From an uncultured Eubacteriales bacterium (GTDB taxonomy: Bacteria > Bacillota > Clostridia > Christensenellales > CAG-917): DNA of 64,000 nt. The translations under genes were made by a program, and so were the position numbers. The notes beneath the pieces were generated by a model, which was not told where the DNA came from, did not search any database, and saw only the letters and a program-made list of their open reading frames with translations. The stretch spans positions 124,001 to 188,000 of the forward strand of contig URIZ01000001.1 of NCBI GenBank assembly GCA_900548005.1. Direction: 5' to 3'. Positions 36,137 through 44,834 of this stretch are shown here, one piece after another (the stretch's first letter is position 1; every line of letters starts with the position of its first letter).

Positions 36137-37795
36137 ATGTTACAATTGAAAATAAACGATGAAGTCGTCGAAGTGAAGGAAGGAACGCGGGTGATAGATC
36201 TGCTCGCCGACGACGAAAAATGCAAGTATATGGTGTGCAAGCTCGGCACGCAGGTGAAGGAGCTCAATCGCAAGCTGTCCGAGAAGGACAACGGCAAGAC
36301 GATAGAGTTTTTGGGGCTTGAAAACATCGAGGCAGGCAAGGCGTACGAGGCAAGTTTGCGCTATGTGTTTGCGATGGCTTTTCACAATCTCTATCCCGAC
36401 GTGAAGATCCGTTTTTCCTACAACGCGTCGCGATCGGTGTTTTGCCAAGTGCTTACGCCCGGGTTCAATATGTCGCGCGAAACTGACGCAATCAAGGACG
36501 AAGTGGACAGAATCATCAAGCAAAATCTGCCAATCGAGCGTATCACCGTCACAACGGACGAAGCGCGAGAGATCTATGCGGATATGGGCTTTGACGACAA
36601 GCTGGCGATGCTCAAATATCGCCCCGAAAGCCTTGTGCATATCTACAAATGCGGCGACTATTACGACTATTTGCACTCGTATATGGTGCCGTCCACGGGC
36701 TGCATTTTCAGCTATTGCATCCGCCCGTACAGCCCCGGCGTCATCATCCAATATCCAAGATACGAGCTCGGCGCGCAAATCCCCGAGTTTGTGGAAGAGA
36801 GCATGTACGGCAGGACGTTGCAACGCGCGTATTTGTGGGCGAAAAAGACCAAAACGCAGACCGTTGCCGAGATAAACAAGCGCGTGGACGATGGCAAAGA
36901 GCTCGATTTTGTGCAAATGTGCGAGTCAAAACACAATCGTATGCTCGCCGAGCTCGGAGAAGAAATCGCGCGCGATATCGAAAATATCAGGCTTATATGT
37001 ATAGCAGGCCCGTCATCGAGCGGCAAAACCACGTTCTGCAACCGCGTGCGCATAGAGCTTTTGTCGCGCGGCATAAATCCCGTGATGATCTCTATGGACG
37101 ACTATTATCTCGAACGTCCCAAGATATGCGCCATTCAGGGCAAAGCCGCAGACGAAGTTGACCTTGAACACATCAACTGCCTCGACATCGAGCAGTTCAA
37201 CAAAGACCTTTTCGACCTTATCAACGGCGAAGAAGTGACGTTGCCCAAGTTCAATTTCATGATCGGCAAAAAGGAAGTGGGGCGCACCATCAAAGTGGAT
37301 GAAAACAGCCCGATCATCATCGAAGGCATACACGCTCTCAACGAAAAACTGACTGCGTCCATACCAAAACATCAAAAATACAAGATCTACATTGCGCCGC
37401 AACTGCCCGTCAACATCGACGATCATTCGCCGCTCAACACCACGGACTTGCGCCTTATCCGCCGCATCGTTCGCGATATGAAATTCCGCAACTATCCCGC
37501 GGCAAACACCATCGATATGTGGCAATCCGTCCGCAGCGGTGAGTTCAAGTGGATTTATCCCAATCAGGAAGGGGCAAACTTTGTGTTCAACTCCGCATTG
37601 CCGTACGAGCTTTGCGTGCTCAGAAAACAAGCGTTGCCTGCGCTTATGGAGATCAAATACACCGATCCGCAGTTCCTTGTGGCAAACAGGCTTATCAAAT
37701 ATCTCAAATATTTCAAGCCGATCGAAGACGAGAGCATGATACCTTGCAACTCGCTCATCCACGAGTTTATCGGCGGCAGTTGCTTTGACGTGTGA
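36137..37795 (+). CDS. Nucleoside (uridine-like) kinase with N-terminal TGS domain
   Basis: 552 residues. The N-terminus has a TGS-like beta-grasp domain (about 1-60). A second part (about 65-230) resembles the threonyl-tRNA synthetase editing-associated region. A C-terminal P-loop kinase domain (about 280-480) carries IAGPSSSGKTTFCNRV and SMDDYYLER, typical of uridine kinase/phosphoribulokinase. The family is common in Clostridia and annotated as nucleoside kinase, with the physiological substrate unsettled. The ATG at 36137 follows AAAGGGGG. Confidence 0.88.
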   Translation: MLQLKINDEVVEVKEGTRVIDLLADDEKCKYMVCKLGTQVKELNRKLSEKDNGKTIEFLGLENIEAGKAYEASLRYVFAMAFHNLYPDVKIRFSYNASRSVFCQVLTPGFNMSRETDAIKDEVDRIIKQNLPIERITVTTDEAREIYADMGFDDKLAMLKYRPESLVHIYKCGDYYDYLHSYMVPSTGCIFSYCIRPYSPGVIIQYPRYELGAQIPEFVEESMYGRTLQRAYLWAKKTKTQTVAEINKRVDDGKELDFVQMCESKHNRMLAELGEEIARDIENIRLICIAGPSSSGKTTFCNRVRIELLSRGINPVMISMDDYYLERPKICAIQGKAADEVDLEHINCLDIEQFNKDLFDLINGEEVTLPKFNFMIGKKEVGRTIKVDENSPIIIEGIHALNEKLTASIPKHQKYKIYIAPQLPVNIDDHSPLNTTDLRLIRRIVRDMKFRNYPAANTIDMWQSVRSGEFKWIYPNQEGANFVFNSALPYELCVLRKQALPALMEIKYTDPQFLVANRLIKYLKYFKPIEDESMIPCNSLIHEFIGGSCFDV

Positions 37796-37883
37796 TAGAA
37801 GATTATAGCATTACAGCACGCTCAAATCGAGATTTTTGCAATTATGCCGAAATTGGCGAATTTGAGTGAAAATGACAGATTGC

Positions 37884-37918
37884 GGGTTTTATAAATGTCA
37901 AAAGCATTGATAAAACCC
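37884..37918. repeat. Inverted repeat in the guanine deaminase leader
   Basis: GGGTTTTAT (37884-37892) pairs with ATAAAACCC (37910-37918). The alternative ATG at 37895 lies in the loop. A second pair, CTCAAAT...ATTTGAG, lies upstream at about 37821-37866. Confidence 0.55.
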
Positions 37919-37933
37919 GTATTGCGTAAAAAT

Positions 37934-39223
37934 ATGAAAAGTTTTGTTTTGAAAGGCGACGTCCTTTACAGTGAATCGAAAGACAAAATCGCCGCTCTCG
38001 AAAATGCGTATGTCGTGTGTGTAGGCGGCGTGTGCAAGGGTGTTTTCAAGTTTTTGCCAAGCGAATATCAAGGTCTTGAAACGCTTGATTTTTCGGGCAA
38101 ACTCATCATCCCCGGGCTTTGCGATTTGCACGTGCACGCTTCGCAATATGCTTTCCGCGGTCTTGGCATGGACATGGAGCTTATGGATTGGCTCTCTATC
38201 AACGCATTCCCCGAAGAAAGCAAGTTTGCGTGCGAAGAATACGCAAACAGAGCATACGAGATTTTTGTTGACGCGCTCAAAAAAAGCGCGACAACAAGGG
38301 CTTGTATCTTTGCAACAAGGCACGAGGGCGCAACATTTTTGCTTATGCAACTCCTTGAAGACACGGGGCTTGTCACCAAAGTCGGCAAAGTCAACATGGA
38401 CGAAGGCGCGCCCGCCGATCTTGTTGACGAAAGTGCGCAATCTTCCGTGCAAGAAACTCAAAGACTTGTTGAAAAATCACGTGAGTTTGTCAGGACAAAA
38501 TATATTCTCACACCGAGATTTATCCCTTGTTGCTCGGATGAAACGCTTGCAGGGCTCGAAGAATTGCAGTGTAAATTCGATCTCCCCGTGCAGTCGCACT
38601 TGTCCGAAAACTATGGCGAGATAGAGTGGGTGCTTGAAAACAGAGATGTGGATTTCTATGGTCAGGGGTATGACAAATTCGGATTGATGGGCAAATCCAA
38701 GGGCGGAAAACGCGTGCCCACGATCATGGCGCATTGCGTACATTCCGGTGACAGAGAAGTGGAGCTGATGAAGCAAAACGGAGTGTTTGTCGCCCATTGC
38801 CCTGCCTCCAACGACAATCTTTGCTCGGGTGTCGCGCCTGTGAGCAGTTATCTTGACAAAGGCTTGAAAGTGGGGCTTGGCAGCGACGTTGCGGGCGGAC
38901 AAACCGAGTCTATTTTCAGAGCCATGGTTGATGCGGTGCAAGCCTCAAAACTTAGGTGGCGACTCTTTGACAAGAGAGTAAAACCGATTACGTTTGCCAA
39001 CGCTTTCTATCTTGCAACCAAAGGCGGTGGAGAGTTCTTCGGCAAGGTGGGCAGTTTTGAAGACGGCTACGAGTTTGACGCGGTGGTGCTTGACGATAGC
39101 ATGCTGCCACATCCGCAATCGCTCGATTTGTTGCAACGGCTTGAAAGATTTGCATATCTTTCGGGTGATTTGTCTGGTGGCGTTGCGGCAAAATTTGTGC
39201 AAGGCGAATGCATATCGCTGTAA
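37934..39223 (+). CDS. guaD: Guanine deaminase (amidohydrolase)
   Basis: 429 residues from the chosen ATG. Zn amidohydrolase converting guanine to xanthine. Metal ligands are seen in CDLHVHASQY (HxH), VQSHLSEN, MAHCVHSGD and GLGSDVAGG. The start at 37934 (MKSFVLKGDVLYS) matches the family N-terminus. An upstream in-frame ATG at 37895 lies in an inverted repeat. Neither start has a clear RBS. Purine salvage fits the nearby uracil salvage genes. Confidence 0.87.
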   Translation: MKSFVLKGDVLYSESKDKIAALENAYVVCVGGVCKGVFKFLPSEYQGLETLDFSGKLIIPGLCDLHVHASQYAFRGLGMDMELMDWLSINAFPEESKFACEEYANRAYEIFVDALKKSATTRACIFATRHEGATFLLMQLLEDTGLVTKVGKVNMDEGAPADLVDESAQSSVQETQRLVEKSREFVRTKYILTPRFIPCCSDETLAGLEELQCKFDLPVQSHLSENYGEIEWVLENRDVDFYGQGYDKFGLMGKSKGGKRVPTIMAHCVHSGDREVELMKQNGVFVAHCPASNDNLCSGVAPVSSYLDKGLKVGLGSDVAGGQTESIFRAMVDAVQASKLRWRLFDKRVKPITFANAFYLATKGGGEFFGKVGSFEDGYEFDAVVLDDSMLPHPQSLDLLQRLERFAYLSGDLSGGVAAKFVQGECISL

Positions 39224-39348
39224 ATGCAAACAAAATCCTCCAATCAAAGCGCAGGGTTTGCATAAGGCATGCAAAAGTGATAGAATGATTGACGCTCGGC
39301 AAGACGAGATTTTGCCGAGTTTCATATTGAAAATTGCAAGGTGAAACG

Positions 39349-40176
39349 ATGTACAAGATAGCAAGAGTGGGATTGCATCATTTTGAAGAGCCGTGTTTGT
39401 CGGGCGAGAAGGGTAGCGGAACTATCTTTTTTTCGGGCTGCAATTTACGGTGCTTGTTTTGCCAAAACTATGAGATTTCGCACGGCGGAAAGGGAATTGA
39501 AGTGAGCGAGAGCGAGCTTGTTGATTGCATGCTCTATCTTCAAGATATAGGCGCGCACAACATCAATCTCGTCACGCCGTCAAACTACACAAATTTGCTT
39601 CAATCGACGCTTGAAAAGGCAAAAACGGTGGTTAAACTGCCGATTGTGTGGAACAGCAGCGGATACGAAACGGTTGCCAATCTTAGAAAAATGCAAGGCT
39701 TAGTGGACGTGTATCTGCCCGATTTCAAGTATAGCGACAACGCTCTTGCGTGGGAATATTCGCACGCAAAAGGGTATAGAGAAGTGGCTCTTGCCGCTCT
39801 TGAAGAGATGCGCCGCCAACAGCCGAAAGACGTGTTTGACAATGGCGGAATGATGCAAAAAGGCGTCATCGTCAGACATCTCGTTTTGCCCGGGCAAATC
39901 GAGAACACCGTGGGCGCGCTACGTGACATCGCAAGCGTTGACAAGAGCCTTTACGTAAGTCTTATGGGGCAGTATTTTCCCACCGACAACGTCAAAGATC
40001 ATCCCACGCTTTCAAGACGGATCACGCAAGACGAGTATGACAAGGCGATAGACGCTTTCTTTGCAAGCGGACTTTGCAACGGCTTTTCGCAAGAGCTTGA
40101 CAGCGCAACCGAAGAATACGTGCCCGATTTCGATCTTGCAAGCGTGCGCGCGATATTAGAAAAATATAAAAGTTAA
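39349..40176 (+). CDS. Radical SAM protein, PflA-like
   Basis: 275 residues. The cluster motif is GCNLRCLFCQNYEIS (C-x3-C-x2-C) at about 28-42. A partial TIM barrel follows with VWNSSGYET and VDVYLPDFKY, and then HLVLPGQIENT. This is the group related to pyruvate formate-lyase activating enzymes but short and without extra ferredoxin cysteines; substrates are unknown for most members. The ATG at 39349 follows AAGGTG by six nt. No glycyl-radical enzyme is seen nearby. Confidence 0.85.
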   Translation: MYKIARVGLHHFEEPCLSGEKGSGTIFFSGCNLRCLFCQNYEISHGGKGIEVSESELVDCMLYLQDIGAHNINLVTPSNYTNLLQSTLEKAKTVVKLPIVWNSSGYETVANLRKMQGLVDVYLPDFKYSDNALAWEYSHAKGYREVALAALEEMRRQQPKDVFDNGGMMQKGVIVRHLVLPGQIENTVGALRDIASVDKSLYVSLMGQYFPTDNVKDHPTLSRRITQDEYDKAIDAFFASGLCNGFSQELDSATEEYVPDFDLASVRAILEKYKS

Positions 40177-40292
40177 TATATAAAATACTATACAATATAT
40201 AGTGCAATTCGATAGAAAATTTTGCGTGAAACGCGTTTTGAAAATACTTTTCGTGTGATTAAAAAAACTTTAAAAAAGTTGTCGAAAATCGG

Positions 40293-40321
40293 TTGCGAAA
40301 ATTCTTGCGTTGTGATAGTAT
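40293..40321 (+). promoter_or_regulatory. Promoter of the leader ORF / uraA-upp
   Basis: TTGCGA, 17-nt spacer, TAGTAT. Start near 40328. A 110-bp AT-rich stretch without features lies upstream of it. Confidence 0.6.
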
Positions 40322-40354
40322 ACTGTCAAATGTAAATCTTGGAGCAGGCTGTAT

Positions 40355-40471
40355 ATGTTCAAAAGCAACTCAAAACTCAAGAAAACCATTTTTGCAGCGC
40401 ATGGCGTTGCGGGGGTTGCGTTTTCTTTCGATGAGTGCCGTATCAGCCCCATTGATACAATAATTGCCTAA
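40355..40471 (+). CDS. Small ORF (38 codons) ahead of the uraA attenuator
   Basis: Reads MFKSNSKLKKTIFAAH... to ...PIDTIIA and stops three bases before a strong terminator. It has its own promoter and a GGAG site 10 nt before the ATG. The peptide is basic at the N-terminus, neutral afterwards, with one cysteine and no membrane helix. Either it is a leader peptide for attenuation of uraA-upp or a tiny independent gene. I do not recognise the sequence. It is too short to trust from coding statistics. Confidence 0.45.
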   Translation: MFKSNSKLKKTIFAAHGVAGVAFSFDECRISPIDTIIA

Positions 40472-40473
40472 TG

Positions 40474-40502
40474 AAGAAGTCCCGACGGACTTCTTTTTTT
40501 TG
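40474..40502 (+). terminator. Terminator/attenuator before uraA
   Basis: AAGAAGTCC / GGACTTCTT with a 4-nt loop and eight or more T. It lies 60 nt before the uraA start inside the predicted leader, so uraA-upp expression would need read-through or a second promoter. Confidence 0.8.
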
Positions 40503-40561
40503 TGCCAAACGGCACGGTGCAGAGCAAAGACAAAACAAAATTTATATACAGGAGAACGACA

Positions 40562-42211
40562 ATGTCAACAAATCAACTCGTTTATGACGTCAACGACAGA
40601 CCGCCTTTTGGCAAAATGATTGTGTTTGCATTCCAACAATTGCTTGCAATCATGGCAGCGACAATCGCAGTGCCTACAATCATCGGTCTTCCCACACAAA
40701 TTCCTGCGGCAATCTTGGGCGCAGGTATCGGCACGATTGTATACCTTCTTTTCACAAAATTCAAAAGCCCGGTCATCATATCCAGCTCGTTCGCGTTTTT
40801 GAGTTCGCTCTCAACGGCGTTGGCATTCGGATATTGCGGAATCATTCTCGGCGGTGTGCTTGCAGGTCTTGTTTACGTGATATTGGCAATAATCATCAAG
40901 TTTGCAGGCAGCAAATGGGTGTCAAAGCTCATGCCCCCGGTCATCATCGGACCCACCGTCGCAATCATCGGTCTTTCGCTTGCAGGCAACGCAATGGGTG
41001 ACATCGTCACGGCAAGCGGAGCGGCAATCAACAGAAGCTACAACCTTGTCGCACTCTTCTGCGGTCTTGTGACGCTCATCACCATCTGCATCTGCTCCAC
41101 TCAAAAGAAATTCAAGATGGGACGTCTTATCCCGTTCATCATCGGCATCGGCGCAGGCTATGTCGTGGCATCATTCTTCTCCATCTTCGGATACTGCTTC
41201 AACGTCGAATATCTCAAGATAGTCAACTGGCAGCCCCTTGTCAACAACTTTGCACCGCTCGGCGACGCAGCAGCAAGCGCAGGCGACAAAGTGCAAGCAT
41301 TCCTTACATATCCTGACTTTGCTCTCATCGAGGCAATTAAAGAGCTTGTCACCGGCAACGTCAGCCAGGCTGTTCAGACAGCAACGGGCGGCATCTCCAC
41401 AACGCTCACTTGGGCGGGCGTCGGCGAAGTCGTGCTCGCATTCGTGCCTGTCGCGCTCGTCGTCTTTGCAGAACACATCGCAGACCACAAGAACCTCAGC
41501 TCCATCATCGGCAAAGACCTTGTCGAAGGCGAGCCCGGACTTTGCCGCACACTCCTTGGTGACGGCGTCGGTTCAATCGCCGGTACTGTGTTCGGTGTCT
41601 GCCCCAACACCACTTACGGTGAATCGGTCGGTTGCGTGGCAATCACCAAAAACGCGTCCGTGTCCACAATCTTCACGGCGGCAGTGATGTGCATCATCTT
41701 GTCATTCATCAGTCCTATCATGGCACTTTTGCAAACCATTCCGGCTTGCGTAATGGGCGGTGTGTGCCTCACTCTCTACGGATTTATCGCAGTGAGCGGT
41801 CTTAAAATGTTCAAGGACATCGACCTTGGCGACAACAAGAACCTCTTCACGGTTTCCACAATCCTTATCGCAGGTATCGGCGGACTTGCAATCAAGATAC
41901 CCTATCACCTTACCGACAACGGTACTGTTGACAAGACCATCACCATCACTTCCATTGCAACCGCTCTTATCCTTGGCATAGTCGTGCACGCAATCATCAG
42001 CGCAATCGAGAAAAAGCAGGGCGGCGACGGCAACGAAGAAGAAGTGAAAGAAGAGCCTCAAAGCCTTATCGCAGGCGCGGTCGCTCCCAAAGCAAAATTC
42101 GACGTCGGCGTTGACGAAGTCAAAGAAGTCGAACAAGAAGAAAAAGAAGAGGCTATGCTCCAAGAGTTCCGCAAGGAAGAGAGCGAGGCTCAAAACGATA
42201 TTAACGAATAA
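40562..42211 (+). CDS. uraA: Uracil permease (NCS2 family)
   Basis: 549 residues, 14 membrane helices expected for UraA-fold nucleobase:proton symporters. Family cues are QQLLAIMAATIAVPTIIGLP at the N-terminus, FAEHIADHKNLS with the substrate-site glutamate and histidine, and GVCPNTTYGESVG. Uracil specificity is supported by the directly following upp gene, with xanthine as the alternative in this family. A 55-residue acidic cytoplasmic tail ends the protein. ATG chosen at 40562 after AGGAGA. Confidence 0.92.
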   Translation: MSTNQLVYDVNDRPPFGKMIVFAFQQLLAIMAATIAVPTIIGLPTQIPAAILGAGIGTIVYLLFTKFKSPVIISSSFAFLSSLSTALAFGYCGIILGGVLAGLVYVILAIIIKFAGSKWVSKLMPPVIIGPTVAIIGLSLAGNAMGDIVTASGAAINRSYNLVALFCGLVTLITICICSTQKKFKMGRLIPFIIGIGAGYVVASFFSIFGYCFNVEYLKIVNWQPLVNNFAPLGDAAASAGDKVQAFLTYPDFALIEAIKELVTGNVSQAVQTATGGISTTLTWAGVGEVVLAFVPVALVVFAEHIADHKNLSSIIGKDLVEGEPGLCRTLLGDGVGSIAGTVFGVCPNTTYGESVGCVAITKNASVSTIFTAAVMCIILSFISPIMALLQTIPACVMGGVCLTLYGFIAVSGLKMFKDIDLGDNKNLFTVSTILIAGIGGLAIKIPYHLTDNGTVDKTITITSIATALILGIVVHAIISAIEKKQGGDGNEEEVKEEPQSLIAGAVAPKAKFDVGVDEVKEVEQEEKEEAMLQEFRKEESEAQNDINE

Positions 42212-42225
42212 CAAAGGAGTCTATC

Positions 42226-42864
42226 ATGACGCAATACGAAAACGTACACATTCTCGACCATCCGCTCATCCGTCACAAAGTGGCGATCATCAGAGATAAA
42301 AACACTTCCACCAAGCAATTCAGAGAAGTCATCAGCGAGATCGCAACTCTCATGGCGTACGAAGCGTTCAAGGAAGTCCCCACTCAACAAATCACTGTGG
42401 AAACTCCGCTTGAAACAGTCGAACAAACCGTCGTCAAAGAAAACTCGATCGCAATCGTGCCCATTCTCCGCGCAGGACTCGGCATGGTGGACGGCATTCT
42501 CTCGCTCTTCCCGGCGGCGAAAGTCGGACACATCGGTATGTACCGCAACGAAGAAACCCTTGAACCGCAAGAGTACTATTGCAAACTTCCGCAAGGCATC
42601 GAAGATAAAGTCGTTATGCTCGTCGATCCGATGCTCGCAACCGGCGGCAGTGCAATCGATGCCATCACGCTCTTGAAGAAACGCGGATGCAAACACATCA
42701 AATTCCTTGCCATCATCGGCGCACCCGAAGGAGTTGAAAAGATTCACGCCGCTCATCCCGACGTTGAAGTTTATGTTTCCACGCTTGACCGTCAACTCAA
42801 CGAGAACGGCTACATTTTGCCGGGGTTGGGGGATGCGGGCGATCGTATCTTCGGCACAAAATAA
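42226..42864 (+). CDS. upp: Uracil phosphoribosyltransferase
   Basis: 212 residues, full length. Makes UMP from uracil and PRPP. PRPP-binding motif VDPMLATGGSA near residue 130, and the uracil-site loop near the C-terminus (YILPGLGDAGDRIFGT). Lies 14 nt after uraA with AAAGGAG, so import and salvage are coupled. The last codons overlap palindromic element 4. Confidence 0.96.
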   Translation: MTQYENVHILDHPLIRHKVAIIRDKNTSTKQFREVISEIATLMAYEAFKEVPTQQITVETPLETVEQTVVKENSIAIVPILRAGLGMVDGILSLFPAAKVGHIGMYRNEETLEPQEYYCKLPQGIEDKVVMLVDPMLATGGSAIDAITLLKKRGCKHIKFLAIIGAPEGVEKIHAAHPDVEVYVSTLDRQLNENGYILPGLGDAGDRIFGTK

Positions 42865-42986
42865 TGCGCTGAATAGCGACTGACTTTGTCAGCACCCCGA
42901 GCCTGCCAACTCACGTACGTCTTGTACGCTAGGGTTGTCATTCTCGGGGTGCTTTCGCGTCATTCATCTATTTAGTGCATTATTTT
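42858..42986 (+). repeat. Palindromic GTAC-core element 4 (upp 3' end)
   Basis: 129-nt nested palindrome. AAAATAATGC (last upp codons and stop) plus GCTGAATAG pair with 42968-42986 over about 19 positions. GCACCCCGAG pairs with CTCGGGGTGC. The core is TCACGTAC-GTCTT-GTACGCTAGGG at 42911-42934. Confidence 0.82.
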
Positions 42987-43000
42987 CCAAAGAGTTTTAG

Positions 43001-43090
43001 AGATAGCAAATAACTGCGGCAGAGCCGCGCTCCCGTCAACTCATGTACTATGTGTACATTAGGGTTGCCGTTAGCGTGGCTCTTTGAATT
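43001..43090 (+). repeat. Palindromic GTAC-core element 5, 3' truncated
   Basis: GATAGCA and GGCAGAGCC match element 3. GAGCCGCGCT pairs with AGCGTGGCTC. The core is TCATGTAC-TATGT-GTACATTAGGG at 43041-43064. Beyond it lies AT-rich TTAATAATT-type sequence instead of an outer arm. Confidence 0.7.
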
Positions 43091-43640
43091 AATAATTAAT
43101 AATGAATAATTAATAATTGCGGAAGGCGAAGACTTATCCGAAAGTCTATTCGGAGCGTACTTATAAACGGACTGTGCAACTTCGAAGACGGAAGACGAGC
43201 CGCAACGGCGGCGAGCAAATAAGCGCCGAGCAAGACGATTGTACGAGCGACTGCGCCGTGTTGTTGCGGAGCTGGCGCACAAAGCGAAGTGGCATAACAA
43301 GGGGACGATACTTATCTATGCGAGTGCCGACTGTCTTCCCCGCGAGCGACGGATAACACTGTAGAGAAAGTACTCTATACGAGTGGTGGAAGAAATACCG
43401 GCACGGACCGGAAAGATGGGGCAATTCTATTTAGGGTTTCAAACGCTCACCCCTTTGTAGAGCCGTGAACTTATTAAAACTTATACACGCACTCTGCACA
43501 TTCAAAGCGTACTTATACACGCACTCTGCATTTGGCGAAAAAAATGCGCCGTACGGCTAAATGTTGGGGTGGGACACCCACACCCGAAACGAAAACTTAA
43601 AATTAAACATATTTGGGCGTGTTCATAAAATTTTGTGACA
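43091..43640. other. Gene-free repeat-bearing region
   Basis: No convincing gene. Open frames on both strands (about 80 codons at 43117 plus, 87 at 43161 minus) mirror each other and lack starts or RBS. ACTTATACACGCACTCTGCA occurs at 43479-43498 and 43511-43530, with a diverged copy at 43159-43178. GTTGGGGTGGGACACCCACA starts at 43563, an inverted copy of a repeat at 23541. It may be a decayed mobile element or a non-coding RNA locus. Confidence 0.5.
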
Positions 43641-43689
43641 ATTGCGGTTTGCTGTGATACAATTTTTATATATAAAAGTCGGGTGGGCT

Positions 43690-44586
43690 ATGAAGAAAAA
43701 CTTGCTCAAAATTTTATGCGTTGTATTATTGTCGGTGGCAATGACCGTGTTTTTTGCGTGCAACGACGATGCGGGCAACGCTCCCGAGCCGCAACCTATG
43801 CCTCCGACCGAAGATGAAATCCGCGCTGCGAATATGTCGGCAAAAGACGGCGTTGTGTACGGTGAAGACATAGAGATAGAATACGATTCAAAGGTGACGG
43901 GAGCAAAAAAGCATGCTATGGTGACTTTGCCGCGAGATTATGACGAGCAAAAGTCCTATCCGGTGCTATATTTGTTGCACGGCATGGCTTGCGATCATCA
44001 TGCGTGGCTTGATGATTGCAATGCAAAATACATCGTTCAAAATCTCGTAGACGAAGGCAAGGCGCAAGAGATGATTCTTGTGTCCGTCAACTCGATTGTC
44101 AATGCCACCGAGATTGCTCCGTCGGTGTCAAGCGATGAGTACGCGCCCATGTTCGACAAGACGGCGGATGAGATTTTTACATCGCTTATGCCGTATATCA
44201 ACAGCCGTTATTCCACGCTCACGGGTAAGCAGAACACGGCGATCGCAGGCTTTTCCATGGGCGGAAGAGAAAGTCTACTCACGGCGTTTGAGCATCAAGA
44301 CGCATTTGACTATGTGGGCGCGTTTTCGCCTGCCGGATTTGACAAAAAGGTCATATCTTTCAACAATGCCATCCCCGATTTCAAATACGAAGAAGGGCAG
44401 TCTTTCAAGGTGCTTATGCTTGCAATCGGCACTATGGACACGATGACGGGCGGCGTGACGCCGGGGCTGAAAATCAAGTTTGACGACAACAAAGTTGCGT
44501 ATCAGGCAAAGACATACGTTGGCGGACACTCTTATAGCGTGTGGATGAACGCGCTTTATGACTTTGCGCTGCAACTGTTCAAATAA
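43690..44586 (+). CDS. Lipoprotein esterase of alpha/beta-hydrolase fold
   Basis: 298 residues. Lipoprotein signal with lipobox VFFAC (Cys24). A Pro-rich linker precedes the catalytic domain, which resembles esterase D/feruloyl- or acetyl-xylan esterases: YPVLYLLHGMACDHHAW for the oxyanion loop, GFSMGGRESL for the nucleophile serine, and late YVGGHSYSVW for the histidine. It acts outside the cell, anchored to the membrane. The ATG at 43690 was chosen for the signal peptide; RBS GGGTGG is moderate. The substrate is unknown. Confidence 0.86.
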   Translation: MKKNLLKILCVVLLSVAMTVFFACNDDAGNAPEPQPMPPTEDEIRAANMSAKDGVVYGEDIEIEYDSKVTGAKKHAMVTLPRDYDEQKSYPVLYLLHGMACDHHAWLDDCNAKYIVQNLVDEGKAQEMILVSVNSIVNATEIAPSVSSDEYAPMFDKTADEIFTSLMPYINSRYSTLTGKQNTAIAGFSMGGRESLLTAFEHQDAFDYVGAFSPAGFDKKVISFNNAIPDFKYEEGQSFKVLMLAIGTMDTMTGGVTPGLKIKFDDNKVAYQAKTYVGGHSYSVWMNALYDFALQLFK

Positions 44587-44648
44587 ACACAGGGATTGAA
44601 ACGGCAACAAAATTTTACGTCTAAAATATGAAAACTTAATATGAAAAG

Positions 44649-44682
44649 AAAAAAGATTTGGCAATCGCCAAATCTTTTTTCT
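44649..44682 (+). terminator. Terminator of the esterase gene
   Basis: GATTTGGC / GCCAAATC stem, 4-nt loop, A-run before and T-run after. The following 150 nt to the next gene hold nothing recognised. Confidence 0.85.
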
Positions 44683-44834
44683 TGCAGATGAGAAATTTGT
44701 TTATGCGCCGCAACGTGCTCTTTGCAGTGTATAGGCACGGAAGTTTGTCCGATTGAAACTATTTTCGTAGTGACGAATTTCTTTGTTTCCGTCGTGTTTC
44801 AAAATCCATTTCGTCAATGGTTTTCTTTTGACTG

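Noticed and set aside
43117..43424. Overlapping 80-87-codon frames on both strands of the repeat region
   Set aside because: Mirror frames without RBS or domain; more likely non-coding repeat DNA.
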